64,000 nucleotides of DNA from Marixanthomonas ophiurae (GTDB taxonomy: Bacteria > Bacteroidota > Bacteroidia > Flavobacteriales > Flavobacteriaceae), in the NCBI RefSeq assembly GCF_003413745.1, contig NZ_QVID01000002.1, positions 124,001 to 188,000 of the forward strand. The letters are read 5' to 3'. Made by a program: the position numbers and the translations under genes. Below, one piece after another: positions 37,112 through 45,682 of this stretch (position 1 is the stretch's first letter; every line of letters starts with the position of its first letter). The notes under the pieces were generated by a model that made no database searches, was not told the DNA's origin, and was given only the letters and a program-made list of their open reading frames with translations.

Positions 37112-37273
37112 AACTTCGATACAAGTTAGTTGAAACTGCTGTTTTAATAAAACAACTCAGCCATCATAAAATTAGATTACAGATATTGATTTTAAAACAA
37201 CAAAGTTGGTCTTTAAAATCGTACAGATAACACCGAAATAAATAATTTTTAGGTAGCTGAGCGTAGTCGTGGT

Positions 37274-38317
37274 CTACATTGTCGCTAACCTGCTGTTAAA
37301 CAGGTAATCTTCATAAGTATCGTTGTAATGAACTTTCTTCTCGATTGACTTGATTACTTCTACAGCAAAGTCGGTTTTGTACATTTCACCCATCACATTT
37401 AGGCCGCCGGGACTAAACACGTTTATTTCCATGAGTTTGTCACCGACAATATCAATACCTACTAAAAACATGCCGTCTTGCACTAATTTTGGACGAACAA
37501 TTTCTGCCAGTTCAAGAATCTGATCGGTCATTTTAACTTTCTGCGGCTTTCCACCGGCGTGAATGTTACTACGAATATCTCCACTAGCATTTACGCGTTG
37601 CATAATGGCATATTTTCCATCTGCAGATTGTAAAGGCACGCCGTTCATTAAAAACAAACGGGTATCACCATTTTTAGCTTCTGGAAGATATTCTTGAGCA
37701 ATTACGAAGCCATCACGACAAATAGCATCAATCGTTTGGGATAGATTCTTTTCACTTTTACTATCCATCATAAATACGTTTTTCCCTCCCGATCCTTGTA
37801 AAGGCTTTAAAATCATTTTCTGCTTTTGCTCTTTAAAAAAATCTTTTATTTCTTGTTGATCACGTGTAATAATGGTTTTCGGGCGTAATATTTCAGGAAA
37901 ATGCTGAAAATACATTTTGTTTACAGCACTGGCTAATGTACTAGGATGATTTAATACCAAAACTTTATCTTGCATAGCTATTTCTCCAAAAATAAAGGCT
38001 GCATTCTGAGCCCATTCACGTTCATCAATTTCATCAGAAGGATCGTTTCGTAGAAAAAGAACATCTAATTCTGCAGAGGTAATTTTAGTAAACTCTTCTT
38101 TTTGAACAGCTTTAAAATATGTTTCTTGATTATTGAACTTTTTTCCAGTTATAGTTTTGCAACGAGCGGAAAGATGCCCATCACTGGCATATGCCAATTC
38201 GCCTACACCAATAAAAAATACATTGTGGTCTCTTTTATAAGCAGCATACCCTAGTGCCGGAGTTGTATAATTAGGCTTTTCGGTAACATGGTCGTTAATG
38301 ATAAATGCAATTTTCAT
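37274..38317 (-). CDS. ATP-grasp ligase, glutathione-synthetase-like
   Basis: This is a 347-residue ATP-grasp protein resembling GshB. It has KMILKPLQGSGGKNVFMMD (nucleotide-binding loop), FVIAQEYLPEAKNGDTRLFLMNG, and the metal-binding end MEINVFSPGGLNVM. The N-terminal domain reads KIAFIINDHVTEKPNYTTPALGYAAYKR. No gamma-glutamylcysteine synthetase is nearby, and the organism appears to use bacillithiol. The enzyme may therefore join amino acids onto some other molecule. It lies 6 bases after the QEGLA-motif gene, with which it is probably co-transcribed. Confidence 0.8.
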   Translation of the reverse strand: MKIAFIINDHVTEKPNYTTPALGYAAYKRDHNVFFIGVGELAYASDGHLSARCKTITGKKFNNQETYFKAVQKEEFTKITSAELDVLFLRNDPSDEIDEREWAQNAAFIFGEIAMQDKVLVLNHPSTLASAVNKMYFQHFPEILRPKTIITRDQQEIKDFFKEQKQKMILKPLQGSGGKNVFMMDSKSEKNLSQTIDAICRDGFVIAQEYLPEAKNGDTRLFLMNGVPLQSADGKYAIMQRVNASGDIRSNIHAGGKPQKVKMTDQILELAEIVRPKLVQDGMFLVGIDIVGDKLMEINVFSPGGLNVMGEMYKTDFAVEVIKSIEKKVHYNDTYEDYLFNSRLATM

Positions 38318-38323
38318 AGTTTT

Positions 38324-40147
38324 TTAGTTTAGCAATTCGGTTAAGTGTATTCCATCTTTCAATTTTTGAAGGCGTTTTTTTGCAATATTTCTTTCTAAAA
38401 AGCGAGGTAAAACAGGTTTTTGAATAATATTTCGGTGTAATAACTCTTCAATTAAGTTTACATGATTGGTATTGAACTTACCGGTGTATAGGGTTTCTAT
38501 ATTTCCGCCGTCTTTAATGTAATCCATAATATTTAATAATCCAGCAAGGTAAACGGCATCTTTAATAAGACCGCCGCCTCGGTAAATTCGCATAGTAATG
38601 TAATAGGATGTGTATTCGGTAAAATTATAAGTGTTGTGGAGCATATCAAACGTGTCGATAAAGGATGCTCCGTTAACTAATGAATTTGCGGCTTCTACAC
38701 GACCGGCCAATAGCCGTAATCTGTTAATCGTGAGTCCATTTACTAAATATTCGGCTAATACGGCTAGCCCTTCTTGCAACTTATCATACCCAGAAAAACC
38801 TGCATACATTTGTTGTAAAGGTTGTCTTTTTCCGTTACAGTAGGTTAGAATATGTGTAGCTACCTCGTGTTGAACCAAAGCATCACAGCGACTAGCATCC
38901 ATAGAGAGTTTATCACTAATTAATAATTTGGTTTTTGACACCATAATTCCTGCAACGTCTTTCCGTATTTCGAGACCTAATTCGAGTTTTGGGAACTTTT
39001 CTTGATAGTAATCAATTTCTTCTTGCGCATATTTAGCAAACTCATGGCAATCAAATCGATTCATATCACTGCGATCATCTGGATTTGGGAATTTTTTCAA
39101 AATAGCTGCGGCACCTTCTAAAACTTCGGGTTTAATAGTGCCATATAGGCTTTCTCCTATAAAACGAAAATTATCGGTACCCCGTTCTTCAAGCATGGTT
39201 AATTGCTTTTCAATCTCTAAACGCTTATCCCGTAAAATAAATGACAGCGTAGGATCGTCTACTTTATCGATTGGTAGCTGATATAGTTTTCGCTTTTCTT
39301 GTTCGGGGTCTAATGCAATAAGCCGGTAATTAAAAGCAGGTTTTTCTTTAAATTTATTCTCTTTAAATCGTTCCCATTCCTGCGTTGCATTTACCGGAGT
39401 GGTACGAAGTAAAAAAGACATGCGTTCGCTAATTTCAGCTAATTCTTGATCTGCTTGTAACGTAATTCTATCTAGATTGGTTTTACCTAGCATTAGGTAA
39501 TGATTAAAAGGATTCGAGGTTTGTACCCGAATAAACTCATAGACTGCACGTTTTACTATTTCTGAAAAACGAGAACTGAATTTCCTATAAAAAATAGAAA
39601 ATAGTTGGTTTTCTTCTGGGCGTTCATAAATAGTTGGAATACCTAAACCTATTATAAGCGCACCAGATTCTTTACTTTCATCAATTTCAATGAGTGGATC
39701 CAAATGTTCTGGATGCCGAGAATGCGTATCACTTACCGTAGCAGATATTTCTGGATAAATAACGCGGAGTTCATCAAACCCTTCTTTAAAAGCAGCTATT
39801 GTTGCTGGGGCTTTAGCTTCAGGACAAAAGATTTCAAACTCTGCATCGTGATCCTGTCGTAAGGGCCACATTTCAATAATTAAAAAAGCATTTAATTGTT
39901 TGGAGATAGTTTTTGATATACATTCTAACAAATTTGTAATATCAACAGTGTCTTTTACTACAAGATAAGAAGCTTGTGTTTTTAAAAGACCTGAAAAATT
40001 AATGTCTTTTTCTTTATACCTATATACGCATATATAGGGCAGGAGTTTATCAATATGTAATTCTCCTCCTTCAGTAATTTTTTCACTTACTGGAAGTTCT
40101 TCTTCAAGATTTTTGCAAATAGTATTGATTAGCTTTTCTGAAATCAT
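38324..40147 (-). CDS. DUF1704 QEGLA-motif metallopeptidase-like protein
   Basis: This 607-residue protein is of the DUF1704 (flavohemoglobin-expression-modulating QEGLA motif) family. The key residues are an HExxxH-type motif in LVQHEVATHILTYCNGKR (about residue 425) and YDKLQEGLAVLAEYLVNG about 25 residues later. Eukaryotic members (MATCAP) are zinc-dependent tubulin tyrosine carboxypeptidases using the same motif. A carboxypeptidase-like activity here is therefore plausible, but the bacterial substrate is unknown. The N-terminal 150 residues form a separate domain. It is first in a two-gene unit with the ATP-grasp ligase. Confidence 0.86.
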   Translation of the reverse strand: MISEKLINTICKNLEEELPVSEKITEGGELHIDKLLPYICVYRYKEKDINFSGLLKTQASYLVVKDTVDITNLLECISKTISKQLNAFLIIEMWPLRQDHDAEFEIFCPEAKAPATIAAFKEGFDELRVIYPEISATVSDTHSRHPEHLDPLIEIDESKESGALIIGLGIPTIYERPEENQLFSIFYRKFSSRFSEIVKRAVYEFIRVQTSNPFNHYLMLGKTNLDRITLQADQELAEISERMSFLLRTTPVNATQEWERFKENKFKEKPAFNYRLIALDPEQEKRKLYQLPIDKVDDPTLSFILRDKRLEIEKQLTMLEERGTDNFRFIGESLYGTIKPEVLEGAAAILKKFPNPDDRSDMNRFDCHEFAKYAQEEIDYYQEKFPKLELGLEIRKDVAGIMVSKTKLLISDKLSMDASRCDALVQHEVATHILTYCNGKRQPLQQMYAGFSGYDKLQEGLAVLAEYLVNGLTINRLRLLAGRVEAANSLVNGASFIDTFDMLHNTYNFTEYTSYYITMRIYRGGGLIKDAVYLAGLLNIMDYIKDGGNIETLYTGKFNTNHVNLIEELLHRNIIQKPVLPRFLERNIAKKRLQKLKDGIHLTELLN

Positions 40148-40250
40148 AGTAATTAAATTTACTATAATTAAAATTCAACCACGATTTATGAAATTGTATT
40201 TAGTAAAAAATTAACTGCAAACGTTAGAAGAAATAAAAAGAAAAGGAGCT

Positions 40251-40871
40251 TTAGAGGTTTATTTCCTGTTGTTGTAAATAGTTGAGAGTATTAGGCCCTT
40301 CGTTAAAAAGCAAATCTAAAATGGATAAGTTGGGTAGAAACCCATGTTTGGTTTCAAAAACTTGATAGTATGGCGCTAATTGAAATGATTTTTCTTTTTT
40401 AGCTTTTGCCAAATACCGTAGGTTTTTAACGTTGTCTGGTTGTTTAATATATTCTTCTGTGTAAGAAATAGAAGGTTCTAACTCTATTAATTCACAAATA
40501 GTATCAAAAATTTGAAGGTTATGATCTAACAAACTTGAAACTTTTTTATTGAATAATGGATACAGTTCATCTTCATAAAACTCAAAGAAAGGCGAAGTGC
40601 GGTAGGCAGTTTCGAGAGATTTCCAATGTTGTGATTGCCAAGGGAATTCATTTTCAACGACTATATCTTTAGACTTTTGGCGTTCGCCGGTATGTTTTAT
40701 AGGGACATTCAATAACAACTTTCCATTGCTATGTGCTATGTATGCCCGTGTTCGGTACGATTGTTTTTGGTAATTTCCCGATACTTCAAAATTTACTTTT
40801 TCAGCTTGACTTATCGCCACCATCTGTGCAATGGAAGGAAAGTAAGTTGGATGTACTAAAATGGATTCCAT
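40251..40871 (-). CDS. WbqC-like family protein
   Basis: This 206-residue protein matches the WbqC-like family (PF08889), with HPTYFPSIAQMVAISQAEKVNFEVSGNYQKQSYRTRAYIAHSNGK-type N-terminal sequence and WQSQHWKSLETAYRTSPFFEFYEDEL in the middle. The family is often found near O-antigen or polysaccharide genes, and its reaction is unknown. Here it follows lepB by 46 bases and belongs to the run parA-parB-DUF5683-dapB-lepB-wbqC, which is common in Flavobacteriaceae. Confidence 0.86.
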   Translation of the reverse strand: MESILVHPTYFPSIAQMVAISQAEKVNFEVSGNYQKQSYRTRAYIAHSNGKLLLNVPIKHTGERQKSKDIVVENEFPWQSQHWKSLETAYRTSPFFEFYEDELYPLFNKKVSSLLDHNLQIFDTICELIELEPSISYTEEYIKQPDNVKNLRYLAKAKKEKSFQLAPYYQVFETKHGFLPNLSILDLLFNEGPNTLNYLQQQEINL

Positions 40872-40917
40872 TTTAAAAAAATTAGCTGCTGTAAATACAG
40901 AAGAATTTTCTTTTTAC

Positions 40918-42495
40918 TTATTTTTTAGCGCTCTTCTTTCTTCTTTTTCTGAAGAAATCAAAAGCAAACCAAATACCTAACAGAACTAAGAAATAAGAAA
41001 GGTAAGATACAGGTTTTCCGCTACCACCAACAGTTGTAAATAAACGTTCCCACCGAATTTTATTCATAATACCTTGCTTCGTTCCATCCCAGCTCATCCA
41101 AATAAATACAGGTTTACCAACTACGTGGTTAAAAGGTACGTAACCCCACATACGAGCATCTTGTGAGTTATTACGGTTGTCACCCATCATCCAATAGTAA
41201 TCTTGTTGAAAGGTATAACTGCTAATAGGATTTCCATTAAGTAATACTTGGTTTCCGGAAGTGGTAATTTTATTGTCAACTCCTAATTCGCTTCCTTCAT
41301 ATACTTCGATAATACGACGGTAAAAAGGTATCGATTCAAGGTTTATGTCAACTGTCGTACCTTTCTTCGGAATATAAATGGGTCCAAAATTGTCTGCATT
41401 CCACTTGTAACGATCATCTTGTGGAAAAACTCCAGCATCAAACTCACCCTTTTCTTTTTTTAATCGGAAAACCTCGGCAATATTTGGATTTTTCTTGAGC
41501 TTGCTCAGCGCTTCTTCAGAAACGGCTGGTAAAAAATAGGCTTTAAGCTTTTCGTCATAACCAATACCATCAGTGATATCGTATTGATCCCTAAATATAT
41601 TGGGGTTTATTTTACCTTTTGTTCTAAATGCATAAGAAAACTGAATTTTAGAACGATCGGGTAAATCGTTTAATTTTCCGTCAATATAAACGTAACCATC
41701 ACGAATTTCTAAAGAATCACCAGGCAAACCAACAGAGCGTTTTACGTAATTGGATTTTTTGTCAATTGGTTTATATGCATGGCCTTTTGGTGGCGGGCCT
41801 ATATCTTCAAACTCATCAATTGGCCAGTTAAATACAACAATGTCATTACGTTCAATATCTTGAAAACCTGGAAATCTAAAATACGGTACTTGAGGTTTTG
41901 GAATGTATGACTTTGTTTTTACTACCGGTATGGTGTCGTGAACCATTGGGAATGAAAGGGGTGTCATTGGTGCTCGAGCTCCATAATGGAACTTACTTAC
42001 AAACAGAAAATCGCCAACTAACAACGTTTTCTCTAAAGATGCTGTTGGAATGGTAAACGGCTGCATAAAATAGGTATGTACAATCGTTGCAGCAACAACA
42101 GCAAACAAAATTGAACTAACCCATTCTCCAGCAGCAGTGCGTGGTTTTAAACTTCTTTCTTCAATATAAGTTACATCTTGGGTGTAGTTTATATAAAAGA
42201 GGTATAATCCTAATGTGATAATAGCTAAAAAAGTATCTGCATTACTGTTTCGTCCAAAACTACGTAAGGTTTCTACCCAAACTACAGGAAACATAATTAA
42301 GTTTACAATAGGGATGAAGAGTAGAATAGTCCACCACCAAGGGCGGTTAATAATTTTCATTAAAACTACTGCATTGTATACAGGAACAGCCGCTTCCCAA
42401 GCTTGTCTTCCAGCTTTAATGTATAACTTCCAAGTACCTAAAAAATGGATTACTTGTACTAATAGGAAAAATAATAACCAACCTGTCCAACTCAT
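40918..42495 (-). CDS. lepB: Signal peptidase I (long form with extra N-terminal membrane domain)
   Basis: This 525-residue membrane protease removes signal peptides from exported proteins. It is far longer than E. coli LepB (324). Residues 1-105 form an extra membrane domain with three segments (WLLFFLLVQVIHFLGTW, WWTILLFIPIVNLIMFPVVW, AIITLGLYLFYI). The catalytic region begins near 128 with TYFMQPFTIPTASLEKTLLVGD (Ser nucleophile), and the Lys general base lies in YVKRSVGLPGDSLEI. An insert of over 100 residues precedes the last box, YWMMGDNRNNSQDARMWGYV. The C-terminus has one further membrane helix and a Lys/Arg-rich tail. Confidence 0.93.
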   Translation of the reverse strand: MSWTGWLLFFLLVQVIHFLGTWKLYIKAGRQAWEAAVPVYNAVVLMKIINRPWWWTILLFIPIVNLIMFPVVWVETLRSFGRNSNADTFLAIITLGLYLFYINYTQDVTYIEERSLKPRTAAGEWVSSILFAVVAATIVHTYFMQPFTIPTASLEKTLLVGDFLFVSKFHYGARAPMTPLSFPMVHDTIPVVKTKSYIPKPQVPYFRFPGFQDIERNDIVVFNWPIDEFEDIGPPPKGHAYKPIDKKSNYVKRSVGLPGDSLEIRDGYVYIDGKLNDLPDRSKIQFSYAFRTKGKINPNIFRDQYDITDGIGYDEKLKAYFLPAVSEEALSKLKKNPNIAEVFRLKKEKGEFDAGVFPQDDRYKWNADNFGPIYIPKKGTTVDINLESIPFYRRIIEVYEGSELGVDNKITTSGNQVLLNGNPISSYTFQQDYYWMMGDNRNNSQDARMWGYVPFNHVVGKPVFIWMSWDGTKQGIMNKIRWERLFTTVGGSGKPVSYLSYFLVLLGIWFAFDFFRKRRKKSAKK

Positions 42496-42562
42496 ATTTT
42501 ATATTTTTCTGAAGAAATGTATTCCTTCTTTTAGTCAATTTAATTTAAAACATCTTGCAATA

Positions 42563-43267
42563 CTACGAAATTCCCAAGACATCTTTCATCGTGTAAACAC
42601 CGCTTTCCTTTTTAGCCAGCCATTCGGCAGCAAGAATAGCGCCTTTAGCAAATCCATCGCGGGTATGCGCTTCATGTTTTATTGAAATAGTATCAATTTT
42701 TGAGCTATACTCCACACTATGTGTTCCTTTAACATCACCTTCTCGTTTTGCAGTGATAGGTATTGTTTTTTCTGAAGTTTCATCCAACTTCCAATTTTCT
42801 TTACCGGTATTCTTGATAATCCCTTCTGCAATAGTGATAGCTGTACCACTTGGTGCATCTTTTTTTTGTGTATGGTGAATCTCTTCTACTGAAACATCAT
42901 ATTCATCCCACGGAGCCATTAATTTAGCAACATAATCATTAATGCTGAAAAATAAATTAACTCCCACACTAAAGTTGGACGCATAAATGAAGCGTGCGTT
43001 ACGGTCTTCACATTTTTTTAGCACTTTTTTATAATCATCTAACCAACCTGTGGTGCCACAAACTACTGGAATTCCTTCTTTAAAACATCGAGTTATATTT
43101 TCAACCGCAGCTTCAGGAACTGAAAACTCAATAGCGGCATCGGCATTTTCTAAAGTGCCTTCTTCAAAATCACTACTTAGTTTGTACACAATCTCGTGGC
43201 CTTTATCAATTGCTAGTTTTTCAATGGTTTTACCCATTTTTCCGTATCCTAAAAGTGCTAATTTCAT
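42563..43267 (-). CDS. dapB: 4-hydroxy-tetrahydrodipicolinate reductase
   Basis: This 234-residue NAD(P)H-dependent reductase belongs to the lysine/diaminopimelate pathway. The N-terminal dinucleotide loop is LALLGYGKMGKTIEKLA. The substrate site shows ASNFSVGVNLFFS, VEEIHHTQKKDAPSGTAITIAEG (catalytic His, His and Lys) and SVEYSSKIDTISIKHEAHTRDGFAKGA. It is shorter than the E. coli enzyme (273), which is the normal Bacteroidota form. The start overlaps the DUF5683 stop by one base. Confidence 0.95.
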   Translation of the reverse strand: MKLALLGYGKMGKTIEKLAIDKGHEIVYKLSSDFEEGTLENADAAIEFSVPEAAVENITRCFKEGIPVVCGTTGWLDDYKKVLKKCEDRNARFIYASNFSVGVNLFFSINDYVAKLMAPWDEYDVSVEEIHHTQKKDAPSGTAITIAEGIIKNTGKENWKLDETSEKTIPITAKREGDVKGTHSVEYSSKIDTISIKHEAHTRDGFAKGAILAAEWLAKKESGVYTMKDVLGIS

Positions 43268-43866
43268 TATAACTTAAATCGAAATGACAAACCATAATTG
43301 GCTTGTGTATTAATTGAGTTTACTTCAAAATTGGGGGAAATTGAAAGATCTTCGGTAACGTTATATTGCTGTAGGTGAGCGTCCACGTTGGCATCAATTA
43401 TATTTAGCATATAAACTAAAACAACTGCAATAATACTGTAATCTTTGTTCGTTTTTGCATTACGTTGGGCATCAATTAGCCGTTCGGTAGAAATGCCTTG
43501 AAATTCATCGTCTTCAAAGCCAGCTAACCTTCTTTTATAGGCGTCTCTAAACTGATTATAGTCATCGTCATTTTTTAAATAAAAATATACGCCTGTGGCC
43601 ATTCCAGCATATATTATCGGAATTTTCCAATATTTTTTATTGTAGGCTTGCCCTAATCCAGGGACTACTGCTGAGTAGAAAGCAGCTTTTGAAGGTGCTA
43701 ATGGATTATAAGGTTCTTTATCTATAACAGTGTCTTTTATAACAATAGCTTCCTTTTTTTCAGAGACAATTACGCTATCTTTTTGCACAGCAGTAGAATC
43801 AACTTCTTGTGCAAAAGCTGCTGTGGCTATTATAAGAAATAGGATATTTAAAAGCTTACTGTTCAC
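43267..43866 (-). CDS. DUF5683 domain protein
   Basis: This is a 199-residue envelope protein of unknown function, matching DUF5683. A signal peptide is visible (NILFLIIATAAFAQ), followed by a polar stretch and the core motif PSKAAFYSAVVPGLGQAYNKKYWKIPIIYAG with one or two hydrophobic segments. The start is a GTG that overlaps the end of parB by 11 bases, because no suitable ATG precedes the signal peptide. Its steady place between parB and dapB in Flavobacteriaceae suggests operon membership rather than a known shared function. Confidence 0.85.
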   Translation of the reverse strand: MNSKLLNILFLIIATAAFAQEVDSTAVQKDSVIVSEKKEAIVIKDTVIDKEPYNPLAPSKAAFYSAVVPGLGQAYNKKYWKIPIIYAGMATGVYFYLKNDDDYNQFRDAYKRRLAGFEDDEFQGISTERLIDAQRNAKTNKDYSIIAVVLVYMLNIIDANVDAHLQQYNVTEDLSISPNFEVNSINTQANYGLSFRFKL

Positions 43867-44758
43867 TTTTCAGTACCTTGAGAATACGTTGGAAATCTTC
43901 TTTGTTTTTAAAAGGAACTACTAATTGTCCTTTGCCTGACTTTGAAACTTTTACATTAACTTTAGTTTCTAAGAGATCTTCCAACTCCTTTCTGCCTTTA
44001 TTGGCAAATTGAGGTGTAGCTTTTTTAACTGGCTTTGTTTGCTTCTCATCACCAGATTTATAGGATCGCACTAGAGCTTCGGTGTCTCGAACAGATAGTT
44101 TGTTACTGAGTATTTTTTCGTAAATATCTAATTGATGATCAGGATCATCAACATTAATTAAAGCTCGCCCATGTCCCATAGAAATAAAACCATCCCGCAT
44201 TCCCGTTTGGATTATTGGGTCTAACTTAAGAAGACGAAGATAATTAGCTATAGTCGATCTGTTTTTTCCTATCCGATCACTTAACTCTTCTTGCGTAATT
44301 TCAATTTCTTCGATTAATCGTTGATACGAAAGTGCAATTTCAATAGGGTCTAAGTCTTGACGTTGAATGTTTTCAACTAAAGCCATTTCTAATGACTCTT
44401 GATCGTTTGCAATTCGAATATATGCAGGAATACGATCTAAGCCTATTAGTTTGGAAGCTCTATAACGACGCTCTCCACTAACTAATTGGTATTTATTGAA
44501 TCCTAATTTTCGAACGGTTATAGGTTGAATAACACCTAATTCCTTAATAGAAGAAGCCAATTCACGAAGAGTTTCTTCGTTAAAGCTAGTTCGTGGTTGA
44601 AATGGATTTACTTCAATTGTTTCCAGTTCCAACTCAACAATGTTACCAACTACTTTATCTGCATTTTCATCTTCAGCAGATTTTATATCGTTTGAGGGGT
44701 CATTCAGCAAAGCTGAAAGTCCTCGCCCTAAGGCTTGTTTTTTAGTTGCTTTCGCCAT
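43856..44758 (-). CDS. parB: Chromosome-partitioning protein ParB
   Basis: This is a 300-residue ParB/Spo0J-type CTPase and parS-binding protein. It has the N-terminal catalytic box with NPFQPRTSFNEETLRELASSIKELGVIQPI and SGERRYRASKLIGL, and ENIQRQDLDPIEIALSYQRLIEE. A helix-turn-helix domain follows with LSDRIGKNRSTIANYLRLLKLD. The C-terminal dimerisation domain ends FKNKEDFQRILKVL. It is 9 bases downstream of parA. No consensus parS palindrome was found by eye in the window, so the sites must lie elsewhere. Confidence 0.95.
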   Translation of the reverse strand: MAKATKKQALGRGLSALLNDPSNDIKSAEDENADKVVGNIVELELETIEVNPFQPRTSFNEETLRELASSIKELGVIQPITVRKLGFNKYQLVSGERRYRASKLIGLDRIPAYIRIANDQESLEMALVENIQRQDLDPIEIALSYQRLIEEIEITQEELSDRIGKNRSTIANYLRLLKLDPIIQTGMRDGFISMGHGRALINVDDPDHQLDIYEKILSNKLSVRDTEALVRSYKSGDEKQTKPVKKATPQFANKGRKELEDLLETKVNVKVSKSGKGQLVVPFKNKEDFQRILKVLKSEQ

Positions 44759-44767
44759 CGATCATTT

Positions 44768-45529
44768 CTAATTTTTCTCAATTAACTCTTGTGCCAAACT
44801 TAAGTAATTATTGGCGCCTTTACTACTAGCATCATAGCTAATGATACTTTCGCCATAGCTTGGTGCTTCACTTAAACGCACATTTCGCATAATGATTGTC
44901 TTAAACACCATTTCGTCAAAATGCTTTTTAACTTCATCTACCACTTGGTTAGAAAGTCGTAAACGTGAATCGTACATGGTCAATAATAATCCTTCAATAT
45001 CAAGATTGTTGTTGTGTATTTTTTGAACACTTTTAATAGTGTTTAAGAGCTTACCTAGCCCTTCCAAAGCAAAATATTCACATTGAATTGGAATAATAAC
45101 TGAATCAGCTGCTGTTAAGGCATTTAGTGTGAGCAATCCAAGTGATGGCGCACAATCTATTAAAATATAATCGTATTGCTCCTTTAAGCTTGTAATTGCG
45201 TTTTTGAGCATCGATTCACGCTTGTCTTGATCTACCAATTCAATTTCTATGGCCACCAAGTCTATGTGTGCTGGAATTAAATGCAAATTTGGAGAGGACG
45301 TCTCCATAATGGCATCTGCAGCAGATATGGTGTGTTCCAGAATCTGGTACGTGCCTTTTTCAACTTCTTCTACATCAATACCTAATCCCGAAGTCGCATT
45401 GGCCTGGGGATCGGCATCAATAAGTAAAACTTTTTTCTCTAAAACGCCTAAAGAGGCAGCTAAATTTACCGAGGTAGTGGTTTTTCCCACGCCTCCTTTT
45501 TGATTGGCAATTGCTATTATTTTACCCAT
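44768..45529 (-). CDS. parA: Chromosome-partitioning ATPase ParA (Soj)
   Basis: This is a 253-residue MinD/ParA-type ATPase. The deviant Walker A is ANQKGGVGKTTTSVNLAASLG (residues 8-28 region), Walker A' is LLIDADPQANATSGLG, and Walker B is YDYILIDCAPSLGLLTLNAL. The short N-terminus, without a helix-turn-helix, marks it as a chromosomal type Ib-like ParA (Soj). Together with ParB it segregates the replication-origin region. It heads the minus-strand run down to wbqC. Confidence 0.95.
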   Translation of the reverse strand: MGKIIAIANQKGGVGKTTTSVNLAASLGVLEKKVLLIDADPQANATSGLGIDVEEVEKGTYQILEHTISAADAIMETSSPNLHLIPAHIDLVAIEIELVDQDKRESMLKNAITSLKEQYDYILIDCAPSLGLLTLNALTAADSVIIPIQCEYFALEGLGKLLNTIKSVQKIHNNNLDIEGLLLTMYDSRLRLSNQVVDEVKKHFDEMVFKTIIMRNVRLSEAPSYGESIISYDASSKGANNYLSLAQELIEKN

Positions 45530-45682
45530 TAAGTCTTTTATGGTTTAAAGGCTAAAAATACGATTAATTATGCGGACATAAAATCATTTTTGTTAACAGG
45601 AAGTGAACATTCTATGTTTTTAAAATTAATGCTAGAATATAGGGTTAGAGTTTTTCGAGGTAACATGTTTTATTTTAAAATC

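Noticed and set aside
37112-37273. A terminator between the convergent bshC and ATP-grasp genes
   Set aside because: TGTTTTAATAAAACA can form a short AT-only hairpin, but it has no GC content and no good T-run in either direction.
37255-37285. A Bacteroidota GAGCG-AGTCG type dispersed repeat
   Set aside because: The bases GCTGAGCGTAGTCGTGG recall such repeats, but only one imperfect copy exists in the window and its hairpin partner is poor.
43856-45529. A parS site near parAB
   Set aside because: No TGTTTCACGTGAAACA-like palindrome was found by eye near the genes. CACGTG occurrences inside other genes (in dapD near 16745, in the ATP-grasp gene near 37861) lack the flanking palindrome.
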